NCBI RefSeq assembly: GCF_003463065.1
Contig: NZ_QSCM01000001.1
Span: forward strand, 372,001-436,000
Direction: 5' to 3'
Length of the DNA: 64,000 nt
Source of the DNA: Blautia sp. OF03-15BH
GTDB lineage: Bacteria; Bacillota; Clostridia; Lachnospirales; Lachnospiraceae
Part shown: positions 1 to 8,030 of the stretch, piece after piece
Position numbering within the stretch: position 1 is the stretch's first letter
Layout of the letters: the number at the start of each line of letters is the position of its first letter
Position numbers and translations under genes: made by a program
The notes under the pieces: model-generated
The model's database searches: none
What the model was told of the DNA's origin: nothing
The model's input: only the letters and a program-made list of their open reading frames with translations

Positions 1-174
1 TTTTGCATAATTTGACCATTGAGGGAGCTCCGGAAAAATTACCATAGGGATCTGAATACTCTCGGCATACGTTTTTAAAGAAGTCAACAGCATCCATCCA
101 AATGGAACCAGAGTGATCAGGGCACAGAGGATCAGAAACGCATGGATCGCGATCGTCGCTTTTCGTTTTCTCAC
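1..174 (-). CDS. Carbohydrate ABC transporter permease, MalG/CUT1 type (5' part only)
   Basis: Inner-membrane subunit of a sugar ABC importer, cut by the window edge, so only about 58 N-terminal residues are visible. The start is GTG at 174, whose GTGA overlaps the TGA stop of the upstream permease; GGAGG lies at 183-187. The visible peptide has a basic N-terminus, one hydrophobic segment (AFLILCALITLVPFGWML) and then LLTSLKT, the usual first helix and following loop of MalG-like permeases. An ATG a few bases upstream is in another frame and does not give this protein. It is the last visible gene of the LacI-SBP-permease-permease operon. The ATPase is not in the window; in this family it is often encoded elsewhere and shared. 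Confidence 0.85.
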   Translation of the reverse strand, partial: MRKRKATIAIHAFLILCALITLVPFGWMLLTSLKTYAESIQIPMVIFPELPQWSNYAK

Positions 175-1109
175 TTGTCATCACCTCCGTTTTCTGAATA
201 AACCCATTTTTTCTGAAGTTTCATCTGAACAATCGTGATCACCAGAATGATCAGGAAGAGCATATTTGCCATTGCCGCGCCGTATCCTTTGTTAAACTTG
301 GTAAATGCCTCCTCATAAAACAGCATAACGATGCTTCGCGCTCCCTTCATTCCGGAACTTGTCGATGAGATCATCAGGAAAATAAGATCAAATACCTGGA
401 AGAATCCGATGATTTCCGTCACAACCAGCATAAACGTTGTTGGTGAAAGAAGCGGAAACGTGATGGATCTGAACTTTTGCCAGGCGTTCGCGCCGTCGAT
501 CTCTGCCGCCTCATAGTAAGAGGTTGAAATCCCCTGCAGACCAGACAGAAAGATAATAACTGCCGTTCCGATGCTGGACCAGATCAGTACGATACAGACT
601 GCCAGCAGCGACCACTTCGGATCAGAAAGCCAGGCAGGTCCGGTGATCCCGATCCCTGCAAGCATTTCATTGATCAGACCGAACTGGTTGTTAAACAGCC
701 ACTTCCACAGCATTCCCACTGCAGTAGGCAGTGTGATGACCGGAAGGTAGATTAGTGTCCGGTAAATCCCCATTCCTTTGATTTTCTGATTCAATGCCAC
801 CGCAATAATAAGTGACAAAATAATAACTGCCGGCACGCAGATCACCACATACAACAGTGTATTCTGGATCGCCTGATAAAATTTCGCATCTGCCAAAAGC
901 TTCACATAATTGCTCAGTCCGACAAACTTTGCCTGACCGAGACTTTTCTTATTTGTAAAGCTGATGATGATATTCTGAACGAATGCATAAACATTAAAAA
1001 TTGACACCCCGACCAGGAAGGGCAGCAAAAAAAGATACGCCTCCATTGCCTCTTTCTTTGCCCGTCTGCTTCTGTACTGCCGCACGTTCTCACTCCCTTT
1101 CATGTTCAT
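171..1109 (-). CDS. Carbohydrate ABC transporter permease, MalF/UgpA type
   Basis: First membrane subunit of a CUT1 sugar importer, 312 aa, normal length. After a basic N-terminus there are about six hydrophobic helices. The EAA loop that contacts the ATPase is visible near residues 200-220 (YYEAAEIDGANAWQKFRSIT), followed by PLLSPTTFML. It overlaps the next permease by four bases, so the two are translationally coupled. The 142 bp upstream, between it and the binding protein, hold a long hairpin (1123-1195) likely to lower permease expression relative to the binding protein. The substrate cannot be told from sequence, but the LacI regulator and binding protein make a mono- or oligosaccharide likely. 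Confidence 0.93.
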   Translation of the reverse strand: MNMKGSENVRQYRSRRAKKEAMEAYLFLLPFLVGVSIFNVYAFVQNIIISFTNKKSLGQAKFVGLSNYVKLLADAKFYQAIQNTLLYVVICVPAVIILSLIIAVALNQKIKGMGIYRTLIYLPVITLPTAVGMLWKWLFNNQFGLINEMLAGIGITGPAWLSDPKWSLLAVCIVLIWSSIGTAVIIFLSGLQGISTSYYEAAEIDGANAWQKFRSITFPLLSPTTFMLVVTEIIGFFQVFDLIFLMISSTSSGMKGARSIVMLFYEEAFTKFNKGYGAAMANMLFLIILVITIVQMKLQKKWVYSENGGDDK

Positions 1110-1122
1110 TCAAAAATACCAT

Positions 1123-1195
1123 CGGCAGGATTGCTGTGAAATGCACGTTATGCAACACATGACGTATTCATCTGCGCATCCTGGCAATCCTGCCG
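1123..1195 (-). promoter_or_regulatory. Intercistronic hairpin between binding protein and permease genes
   Basis: CGGCAGGATTGC at 1123-1134 and its exact reverse complement at 1184-1195 form a 12-bp stem around a loop of about 49 nt. It has no following U-run, so it looks like an mRNA-stabilising or attenuating stem rather than a terminator. Such stems between a binding-protein gene and its permeases commonly give excess binding protein. Confidence 0.6.
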
Positions 1196-1251
1196 AGGGC
1201 TATATCAGATCAGAGACCGAATCTCTTCACTGATCAATTTCTTTTGTTGTA

Positions 1252-2511
1252 TTACTTACCAGCTTCAATAGCGGCATTGATATCTGCTGCCATCTGTTCC
1301 AGGCCTTCCTTTACTTCGACATTTTTATTGAAGATTTCAATGATCTGCTCATTCATGATGGAGTTGATTTCATCTGACGCATAGGCCGGTCCCATTTCAG
1401 CCGGTTTTGCTGACGGGATCACATCTACAAATGCCTGACCGTTAAATTTGGTAAAGCTTTCTCCATAATATTCCTGGGAGGATAATCTGGCCGGAAGGTC
1501 GATTCCGCTCTTTCCGATGATATCATTTGCTTCCTCACTTGCCAGATACTCTAGGAATTTCCATGCCTCGTCTTTGTGCTCACTTGCCGCATTCATGCCG
1601 TAATGCATGGTTGCAGCGAGGAAGTCCTGTGATTTTGCAGCCGGGATCTGGATCAGTTTTACATTTTCCATCTCTGCCTGCTCAACCTTCTGTGCACTGA
1701 AGGTCGGCAGATACAGCATACATGTCTGTCCGGAAATGAACAGTTCTTCCGCAGCAGTATCACTGATCGTCTGGTAATCCGGAATGTATCCCTCATCGAT
1801 CATGTCCACCAGTGCCTGAATACCTGCAACTGCTTCATCAGAAGCAAGTGCGCTGGTGCCATCCTCATTGAATGCCTGACCGCCAAATTCATAGATCACA
1901 GGCTCCCAGGCTCCATTTGCAGAATTCAGGATAAAGTCCATCGGATAGATTGAATCTCCTGCTGCTTCGATCGCCGTTTTCAGTTCTCCACATACCGTGA
2001 GCATATCGTCCCAGGTCCATCCATTCTCCGGCTCTGTCACCCCGTATTTTTCAAACAATGCGGAATTGACGATCACTGCCAGAGAATCGGTTCCCTTCGG
2101 AACTGCGTAGTGTACACCATTGTACGTGCTGCTTTCAACTACTGACGGGGCATAAAGGGAAAAGTCGAAATCAGATTTCTCCATATAGTCGTCCAGCGGT
2201 TCCAGAATTCCTGCTTCTGCATATTTGGGCACCCAGATATTCATAAAGAATACATCTGCCGCCTGGTTTGCACCTGCTGATGCATCAAATTTTGTCCAGT
2301 ACTGATCCCACGGAGTAAGCTGCATCTCCACATGGATATTCGGGTTCTGCTCCTCAAAATTGTCGATCAGCTGCTGGTAGACTACGGACTGGATCTCATC
2401 CCAGAGTGAAAAAGTGATCGTTACCTGGTCCTCCGCCGCTGTACCGGTTACTGCCATTGAAGCTGCGAGTACGCCGCTTAATACCATTGCTGTAAGTCTT
2501 TTTCTATTCAT
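1252..2511 (-). CDS. Extracellular sugar-binding protein, SBP family 1
   Basis: Captures the sugar outside the cell for the two permeases downstream. It is 419 aa, typical of family 1 solute-binding proteins. Residues 1-26 are a signal peptide. The mature part opens with VTITFSLWDE and shows family features such as FFMNIWVPKYAEAGILEPLDDY (residues about 85-106) and AWKFLEYLASEEAN near 315. Oddly, the signal peptide ends TGTAAED without a lipobox cysteine, whereas Gram-positive binding proteins are usually lipoproteins, so retention at the surface is unclear. It lies 100 bp downstream of the LacI gene in the same direction. Confidence 0.92.
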   Translation of the reverse strand: MNRKRLTAMVLSGVLAASMAVTGTAAEDQVTITFSLWDEIQSVVYQQLIDNFEEQNPNIHVEMQLTPWDQYWTKFDASAGANQAADVFFMNIWVPKYAEAGILEPLDDYMEKSDFDFSLYAPSVVESSTYNGVHYAVPKGTDSLAVIVNSALFEKYGVTEPENGWTWDDMLTVCGELKTAIEAAGDSIYPMDFILNSANGAWEPVIYEFGGQAFNEDGTSALASDEAVAGIQALVDMIDEGYIPDYQTISDTAAEELFISGQTCMLYLPTFSAQKVEQAEMENVKLIQIPAAKSQDFLAATMHYGMNAASEHKDEAWKFLEYLASEEANDIIGKSGIDLPARLSSQEYYGESFTKFNGQAFVDVIPSAKPAEMGPAYASDEINSIMNEQIIEIFNKNVEVKEGLEQMAADINAAIEAGK

Positions 2512-2611
2512 TTACGTTTCCCCACTTTCATTTTTTTGTTTTCATTCTTTTTTCTATCATTTACGCGCTGCGAAACTGCCGGCTTTTTCGCTTTGCAAAA
2601 TGTTTCTCTGT

Positions 2612-3664
2612 TTAATTCTGTTTTCTTTCTGCACAGCTGCCCTTTTCCAGCAGCTGAAACCCTTTTAACCCATAGTGTCTTGATTTTCTATTTTCAGTTG
2701 TTTCCTTTTCTTCCTCACAGGCTTCCTTTTTTGGAAGCTCAAGGATTTCCATGATCGCCCTTACCAGGGCATCTGCATATGCATCCATCGGAAACGCCAT
2801 TGTGGTAAGGCGTGGCGTCATACAATCCCCAAACGGGATCCCGTCCAGACCGATCACTGAAATATCCTCTGGAATCTTTATGCCCTGCTGCATCAGATAC
2901 ATCATTGCACCGATGGCCGTCTCATCACTGTAACACACGATTGCGGTCGGCTTATATGCGGAATGCATGATCGATCCGACACGTTTGTTTGCTTCCCTCA
3001 TCGTACTCACATTATGCAGAACAATATCATCAATATACGGAACACCATATTTTTTGAGTGCCATCTGAAAACCACGCTTTCGCGCCGCTATAAATCCTGT
3101 CTGCCTCTCATCCTCTGCAAAAATTCCGCCGATCACCCGATGGCCGAGCCCGATGAGATAGGAAGTTGCCTCATAGATTGCTTTTTCGTTTACTTCTGCC
3201 CAGTGATCTTCCCACACCTCATTTGAGTCAAAAAAACAAGTCTGACGGCTTCTTGAGCGAAGAAGTTCTTCTTCCTTTTTACTCGTCTCTTTAGCGCAGA
3301 AGACCAGTTCTACATTCTGTTCCTGAAGGCGTTCATATGTCCGTATAAAGTTTTCATACCCCTCCTTCGCAAAGGCCATTGATACATTATAGCCGGCCTC
3401 TGTGATCCTGGTATTCAGACACTGAAGCAGATACAAATGATACTGGTTCATTTGTTCCGGAAAAATAATTCCGATCAGCCTGCTCCGTTTCGTTGCCAGC
3501 CCTCTGGCCATCGCGTTCGGATGGTAATCGTATTTTGCGATCACATCATAAACTCTCTGTTCCAGCTCACTGCTTACCCGTTTGCTCTTATTGAGCACCC
3601 GTGATACCGTCGCCGGTGAACATCCTGCCTTTTTTGCTATAAAATCAATGTTTACTGTATCCAT
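2612..3664 (-). CDS. LacI family transcriptional regulator
   Basis: Sugar-responsive repressor, 350 aa. The N-terminal helix-turn-helix (residues 1-50) reads IDFIAKKAGCSPATVSRVLN, a classic LacI DNA-binding helix. The rest is a periplasmic-binding-like effector domain (LIGIIFPEQMNQYH; AIVCYSDETAIGAMMYL; ISVIGLDGIPFG). GGAGG lies 6 nt before the ATG. It is first in the operon, and the promoter at 3700-3728 contains two palindromes of LacI type, so it probably represses itself and the importer until the sugar is present. The C-terminal tail after about residue 310 is long and highly charged (KKEACEEEKETTENRK), beyond the usual family end. Confidence 0.93.
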   Translation of the reverse strand: MDTVNIDFIAKKAGCSPATVSRVLNKSKRVSSELEQRVYDVIAKYDYHPNAMARGLATKRSRLIGIIFPEQMNQYHLYLLQCLNTRITEAGYNVSMAFAKEGYENFIRTYERLQEQNVELVFCAKETSKKEEELLRSRSRQTCFFDSNEVWEDHWAEVNEKAIYEATSYLIGLGHRVIGGIFAEDERQTGFIAARKRGFQMALKKYGVPYIDDIVLHNVSTMREANKRVGSIMHSAYKPTAIVCYSDETAIGAMMYLMQQGIKIPEDISVIGLDGIPFGDCMTPRLTTMAFPMDAYADALVRAIMEILELPKKEACEEEKETTENRKSRHYGLKGFQLLEKGSCAERKQN

Positions 3665-3677
3665 TCTATTCCTCCGT

Positions 3678-3728
3678 GAAAGCGCTTTCCGTGATCCTTA
3701 TTCTAGTGGGAAAGCCCTTTCCCCGCAA
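3678..3728 (-). promoter_or_regulatory. lacI-importer promoter with two LacI/cre-like operators
   Basis: On the minus strand there is TTGCGG (3728-3723), a 17-bp spacer and TAGAAT (3705-3700). The spacer is itself a near-palindrome, GGAAAGGGCTTTCC (3709-3722). A perfect palindrome, GAAAGCGCTTTC (3678-3689), lies just after the expected start of transcription. The centres are 32 bp apart, about three helical turns, which suits cooperative binding. The second site with its flanking bases also fits the cre consensus, so CcpA catabolite control is an alternative or an addition. Confidence 0.75.
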
Positions 3729-3939
3729 TTGACAAAATATATAAATCAAACCTATCTTTGGTCGATTATTTCCATTCATTTTCTGTAACCATTCAGGATA
3801 TCAACAAAACAAGAAATCAGACTGTGCAAATTTGTCTGTGACAGGATGTTTTTTTATTCATGTTTCATAAAAAGCAAGTGAGATCCATATATAAAAGAAG
3901 GTGCTGCCATCAGACAACACCTTCCAAAACCATTCCTAT

Positions 3940-4683
3940 CTATCTTTCTTTTATTTTTTTGTACTCTTCTTCAATACCTGCGATCAATGTTTCCATTGTA
4001 TACTCCAGTATTTCATTACCGAACGCTTCCGATGATTCTTTGACCGGATGGCGTCCTGCGATTCCGATCAGATTGCTCTCATCGTCTTTTACCTGTCCAA
4101 AGTCAACCAGCTCCGGCCGCACAGCCATTACGATCGAGGTCTCATTCGCTCCGGCATGGTCATTCTGATACTTCAGTCTCTCATCTTTCGCAAATGTCCA
4201 TGCTGTCAGGATGCGCAGACCATACTTTTCTTCTGCCTCTTCCTTTAGTTCCTGAAATGCATTTGTCGACGGACCGTGTCCATGTCCGACAACGATACGG
4301 ATTCCCACTCTGGAGAGTTGAGCAAAAATACTGCGCAGATACTCTTGAAACAGTTCCTTTTCCATCCAGTAAGCGCTGCCTTTCAGCTGCTGGACATAAT
4401 AGGTATGCAGTGCGCCCTCCGTATTGATATCCATTCCATAAAATGCTTTTCCACCGTCATGAAAGATACGGTCGGGTCCCATAAACAGCATCGGAAGCAC
4501 CACACCGCCGACCTTTTCTGCTACCCGGACAAACAACTCTTTCGACTGAATTCCGTCGGCTCCAAGAGGCATATGGGGGCCATGCCACTCCAGTGTACCC
4601 AGCGGCAGGTAAGCAACCGGCATCTCCTGTACTCTCTGCACCAGTTCTTCCGGAAGTAATTCTTCGTACAATACTTTTTTCAT
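3940..4683 (-). CDS. Creatininase family protein (metal-dependent amidohydrolase)
   Basis: Predicted cytosolic hydrolase of a cyclic amide or formamide bond, 247 aa from the chosen start. The family's metal ligands are visible: GTLEWHGPHMPLGADG (Glu, His and Asp, residues about 28-43), VVGHGHGPSTNAF (about 137-149) and HAGANETS (about 175-182). The frame stays open 52 codons further upstream, but that extension does not look like the family, and GGAGG sits 7 nt before the ATG at 4683, which decides the start. It stands alone between the LacI operon and the sensor-kinase operon. Members act on creatinine, formylated riboflavin intermediates or mycofactocin; nothing here distinguishes these. 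Confidence 0.85.
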   Translation of the reverse strand: MKKVLYEELLPEELVQRVQEMPVAYLPLGTLEWHGPHMPLGADGIQSKELFVRVAEKVGGVVLPMLFMGPDRIFHDGGKAFYGMDINTEGALHTYYVQQLKGSAYWMEKELFQEYLRSIFAQLSRVGIRIVVGHGHGPSTNAFQELKEEAEEKYGLRILTAWTFAKDERLKYQNDHAGANETSIVMAVRPELVDFGQVKDDESNLIGIAGRHPVKESSEAFGNEILEYTMETLIAGIEEEYKKIKER

Positions 4684-4905
4684 AGTCTTTCCTCCATTTC
4701 TGATTGAAATTTCCCTTATTGTTTCTTTTGTATCATATGATGTTGGGGTCAAAAGGTCTTTTTCCGGTTCATCCAGATGATCCCTGAGTTCATCGACTGG
4801 AATATTCCGAAAGCCGCTAATATCCTTCCCGAAATACAAAATGATTCCCCAAATATATCTTTCATTTTAATTCGACTTATTTCTTCTGTCAATTATGATA
4901 AATTG

Positions 4906-5050
4906 GTAACTGTTCAGAGTCAAGCAGATTTTCATGCAAAAGTGTGAATCATGCTTGCATGAATGAACACTTTTACATGGAAATCTATTTGGCGGATACG
5001 CCACACCGACGAAATGCGAAGCATTTTGGAGGCTGGCTCTGAATAGTTAC
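4906..5050. repeat. Palindromic MITE-like repeat with TAACTGTTCAG ends
   Basis: A 145-bp non-coding segment bounded by GTAACTGTTCAGAG and its inverted partner CTCTGAATAGTTAC (one mismatch). Inside, GATTTTCATGCAAAAGTGT (from about 4928) pairs with ACACTTTTACATGGAAATC (to about 4985), and smaller palindromes GGCGGATACGCC and AATGCGAAGCATT follow. The same end motif occurs at 15900, 27765, 39390, 44882 and 45039. It lies between the creatininase gene and the end of the kinase operon and could also act as a terminator. Confidence 0.6.
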
Positions 5051-5074
5051 ATAAATTGTAACTTTTCAGGACAT

Positions 5075-7944
5075 TCAAAACAGAATTTCCTGTTGCCTTA
5101 TGATTTCCGCTAATGTCGAGAGTAACTGTTCAACCTGGATCGGCTTTGCTATATGAGCATTCATTCCGGATGCAATCGCTTCTCTCTTATCTTCTTCGAA
5201 TGCATTGGCCGTCATGGCAATGATCGGTATGCATGCCTTATCCTGATCTGGCAGATTTCTGATCACCCGTGTTGCTTTATAACCGTCCATTTTGGGCATC
5301 TGGATATCCATCAGGATCATATGATATGTGCCTGCCGGCATCCTTTCTATCCTGTCTACGCACTGAATCCCATCCTCCACACGTTCTGTTTTCATCCCGG
5401 CACGTTCAAGGATTGCTTCCGCGATCTCTGCATTCAGATCATTATCTTCTGCCAGAAGGATCTTCCTGCCTTCCAGGATTTCTCTGCCTGTTCCAGACTC
5501 TTCAGCGTGCTTTTTTACATAATAGCTTTCATCCGCTATCCTGTGTTTTAGTGTAACGGTAAAGGTGCTGCCCTTTCCGGACTCACTCTCTACCTCTATG
5601 GTTCCGCCAAGCAGTTCCACATATCTCTTAACGATCGACATGCCCAGTCCGGTTCCTGCGATCTTGCTCTTTGTGGTATTCTGCTCACGTGTGAAGGCTT
5701 CGAAAATCTTTGTCTGATAATCCTCACTCATACCGATTCCGGTATCACTCACCCTGGTCCTCACGGTCATGCATCCAGACTCATCGCATGGTAATTCCTC
5801 TACGTTTACCATAACAGAACCACCGGCCGGAGTATATTTTATGGCATTGCTCAGGATATTGACAAATATTTCTTTTACCTTGGTAACATCTGTCAGTATA
5901 TGCCCATGCTCTACATTTATCGTGTAATGAATTGCGATATCCTTTTTCCTTGCTTTCTCATCAAATACTACAATCAACATCTGAAGGACATCTTCGATCC
6001 GACTATAATTCTCATCAATTTCCATCCTTCCACTCTCAATCCGGGCCATATCAAGTACATTATTTATGATCGACAGAAGAAGATTCCCGGACTGCTGCAG
6101 TTTTTCCAGATGTTCTAAAGTTTCCGGCAGCTCTTTTCCTTTCAGTTCATCCTTCATAAGCTGTGCATAGCCCAGGATCACATTCATAGGTGTACGGATG
6201 TCATGCGACATATTATTAAGAAACCGGGTCTTGGCGAGACTGGCATCCTCTGCTTTTTTCAAAGCGATTTCCAGCTTATCATTGAGCTTTTGTGTATCAT
6301 TTGCCGCAAACTTTGCGACAGCTTCTGCTTTTCTTGCCTTTCTTAAAAGTACAAGGATAAGGCCAATGATGCTGATCGTACAGAATCCCACAGTGACAAA
6401 AACAACAAGCAGATTGTCTTTTATAAAGTCAGAAAATGTTACTTTATCTGGCATACTGTCATAGCTGGCAAGTGCACTGGTAAGCATGTCAGACGGCATG
6501 GTCTTCAAAGTTTTATTCAGTATCGACAAAAGAGATCCCTCTCCGCATCTTACTGCAAAGCATGCCTCCATTGTTTTTGTAAGCGGAACACTCTTGAAAT
6601 TCCGATTGTTATCATACGTCAATGCCTGACTGGTCCCCATGAGAAAACAGTCTGCTTTTTCGTGACTGACCATATCTGACGCATCCGCAAATGATTCGTA
6701 ATCTACCAGCTTCCATTGTGGATAACTGAACGCAATATGCTGTTTTAAGCCTTCTTTTCCCTTTGGCACAGCTACGGTATGCACCTCATTCTCATTAAAA
6801 TATCTCTCACCCGTTACTGCCATCATGCTGTAGGTCCAGGCTGTATTGGTAAGTGCATATCCTTCTTTTTCTGCAAGATCAGGATTTCTGCTGGCATAAA
6901 AAATCATGTCAATTTCCCGCTCCTGCAAAGCCTGAAGCATTTCGTCATAATCCTCATATGCCTGCACATGAAATTCCAGTGTCTGATTCCCCAGACAGTC
7001 TTTGGCATAGGAAAAATATTCTACCAGCATACCGGTAAGTTCTCCCGTCTCTTCGCCCATGGAAAAGATGGCCGGATCATTGTTCAAAAATCCGATCTGG
7101 ATACCACCATGCTCCTCTACCCAGGACTTTTCTTTGACAGTAAGACTCTGCTTGTAATCAAGTGTAAAATACTGCTTATACAGATCTGCCTTGAAAAAAG
7201 GACTGTCCTGATCCAGCTGGTGCATCGCATGATCCAGCTCCTCCTTGATATCACTGCGCTCTTTATTGATCGCAAAATAGATACCTGATTTGCCAATCGT
7301 GGTAACGGATAAGATTCCCTGTTCAGACCAGAAGGATTCCTCCAGAGATACAAAAGCATCGATCTCATGATTTGCTATTTCTTTTCGACATCATCATTAT
7401 GATACACATTTACATGCTCTGTCTGTATCCCATTCCTGTTTTCCCACTCTGTCAGCATGATTTCAGGCTCTGTACCTAAGAGCACGCCTACACGTTTCCC
7501 GTCCAGGAACTCGAAATCCGATATCTCAATGTCCATATTTGACAAATCCGCATAAAGAATGTATTTTTCCTCACCCATCGGTTCCTCTGAAAAAAGCATC
7601 TTTTCCGCACGTTCATCGGTGTAAGAGACATCACCCATGATATCGATCTCGCCATTTTCAAGCTTATCAAAACAGTTGGACCAGTCACATTTCACATACT
7701 CAAATTTCCATCCGGTATAACCTGCCAAAGCCTGCAAAAGTTCGTAGCCATAGCCTCGTCTGACACCGTTTTGATCAACATAATCGAAAGTATCCTCAAA
7801 GGAACCGATACGGATGGTCTGCGGCTGTGTTTCATCGTTATTTGTTTCAATAGCCAGGCAGTGTGCTGATAACATCCCCCACATTCCCAAAACCATGAAT
7901 ATCGCTATACATAATACCGCTGATCTTTCTCTAATTTTGTACAT
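5075..7944 (-). pseudogene. Hybrid histidine kinase with two fused binding-protein domains (frameshifted)
   Basis: Membrane sensor kinase split by one frameshift near 7377. The upstream part (ATG 7944, ending HNDDVEKK) has a signal anchor and an SBP3-type domain. The downstream frame resumes as EIANHEIDAFVSLEESFWS, completes that domain, then has a second SBP-like domain, a helix (NLLVVFVTVGFCTISIIGLI), the H-box NNMSHDIRTPMN, an ATPase domain (DTGIGMS, GTGLGMS) and a receiver (HMILMDIQMPKMDGY). The broken site, GTCGAAAAGAAATAG, is explained by loss of one A from an A-run. It is the last gene of the operon running from 15859, 71 bp after the preceding kinase. It may be true decay or a sequencing error; all other motifs are intact. 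Confidence 0.8.
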
Positions 7945-8030
7945 TGTTCTTTTCTCCACAACTTCTCAGAATCATTTCCATTGCTGTTCGAATCAGTAGT
8001 TTCTGCCTTTTGTTCCTTTTTCTGTTTCCC

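Noticed and set aside
4684..4839. 52-codon N-terminal extension of the creatininase gene
   Set aside because: GGAGG lies at the correct distance before the internal ATG, and the extension does not resemble the family.
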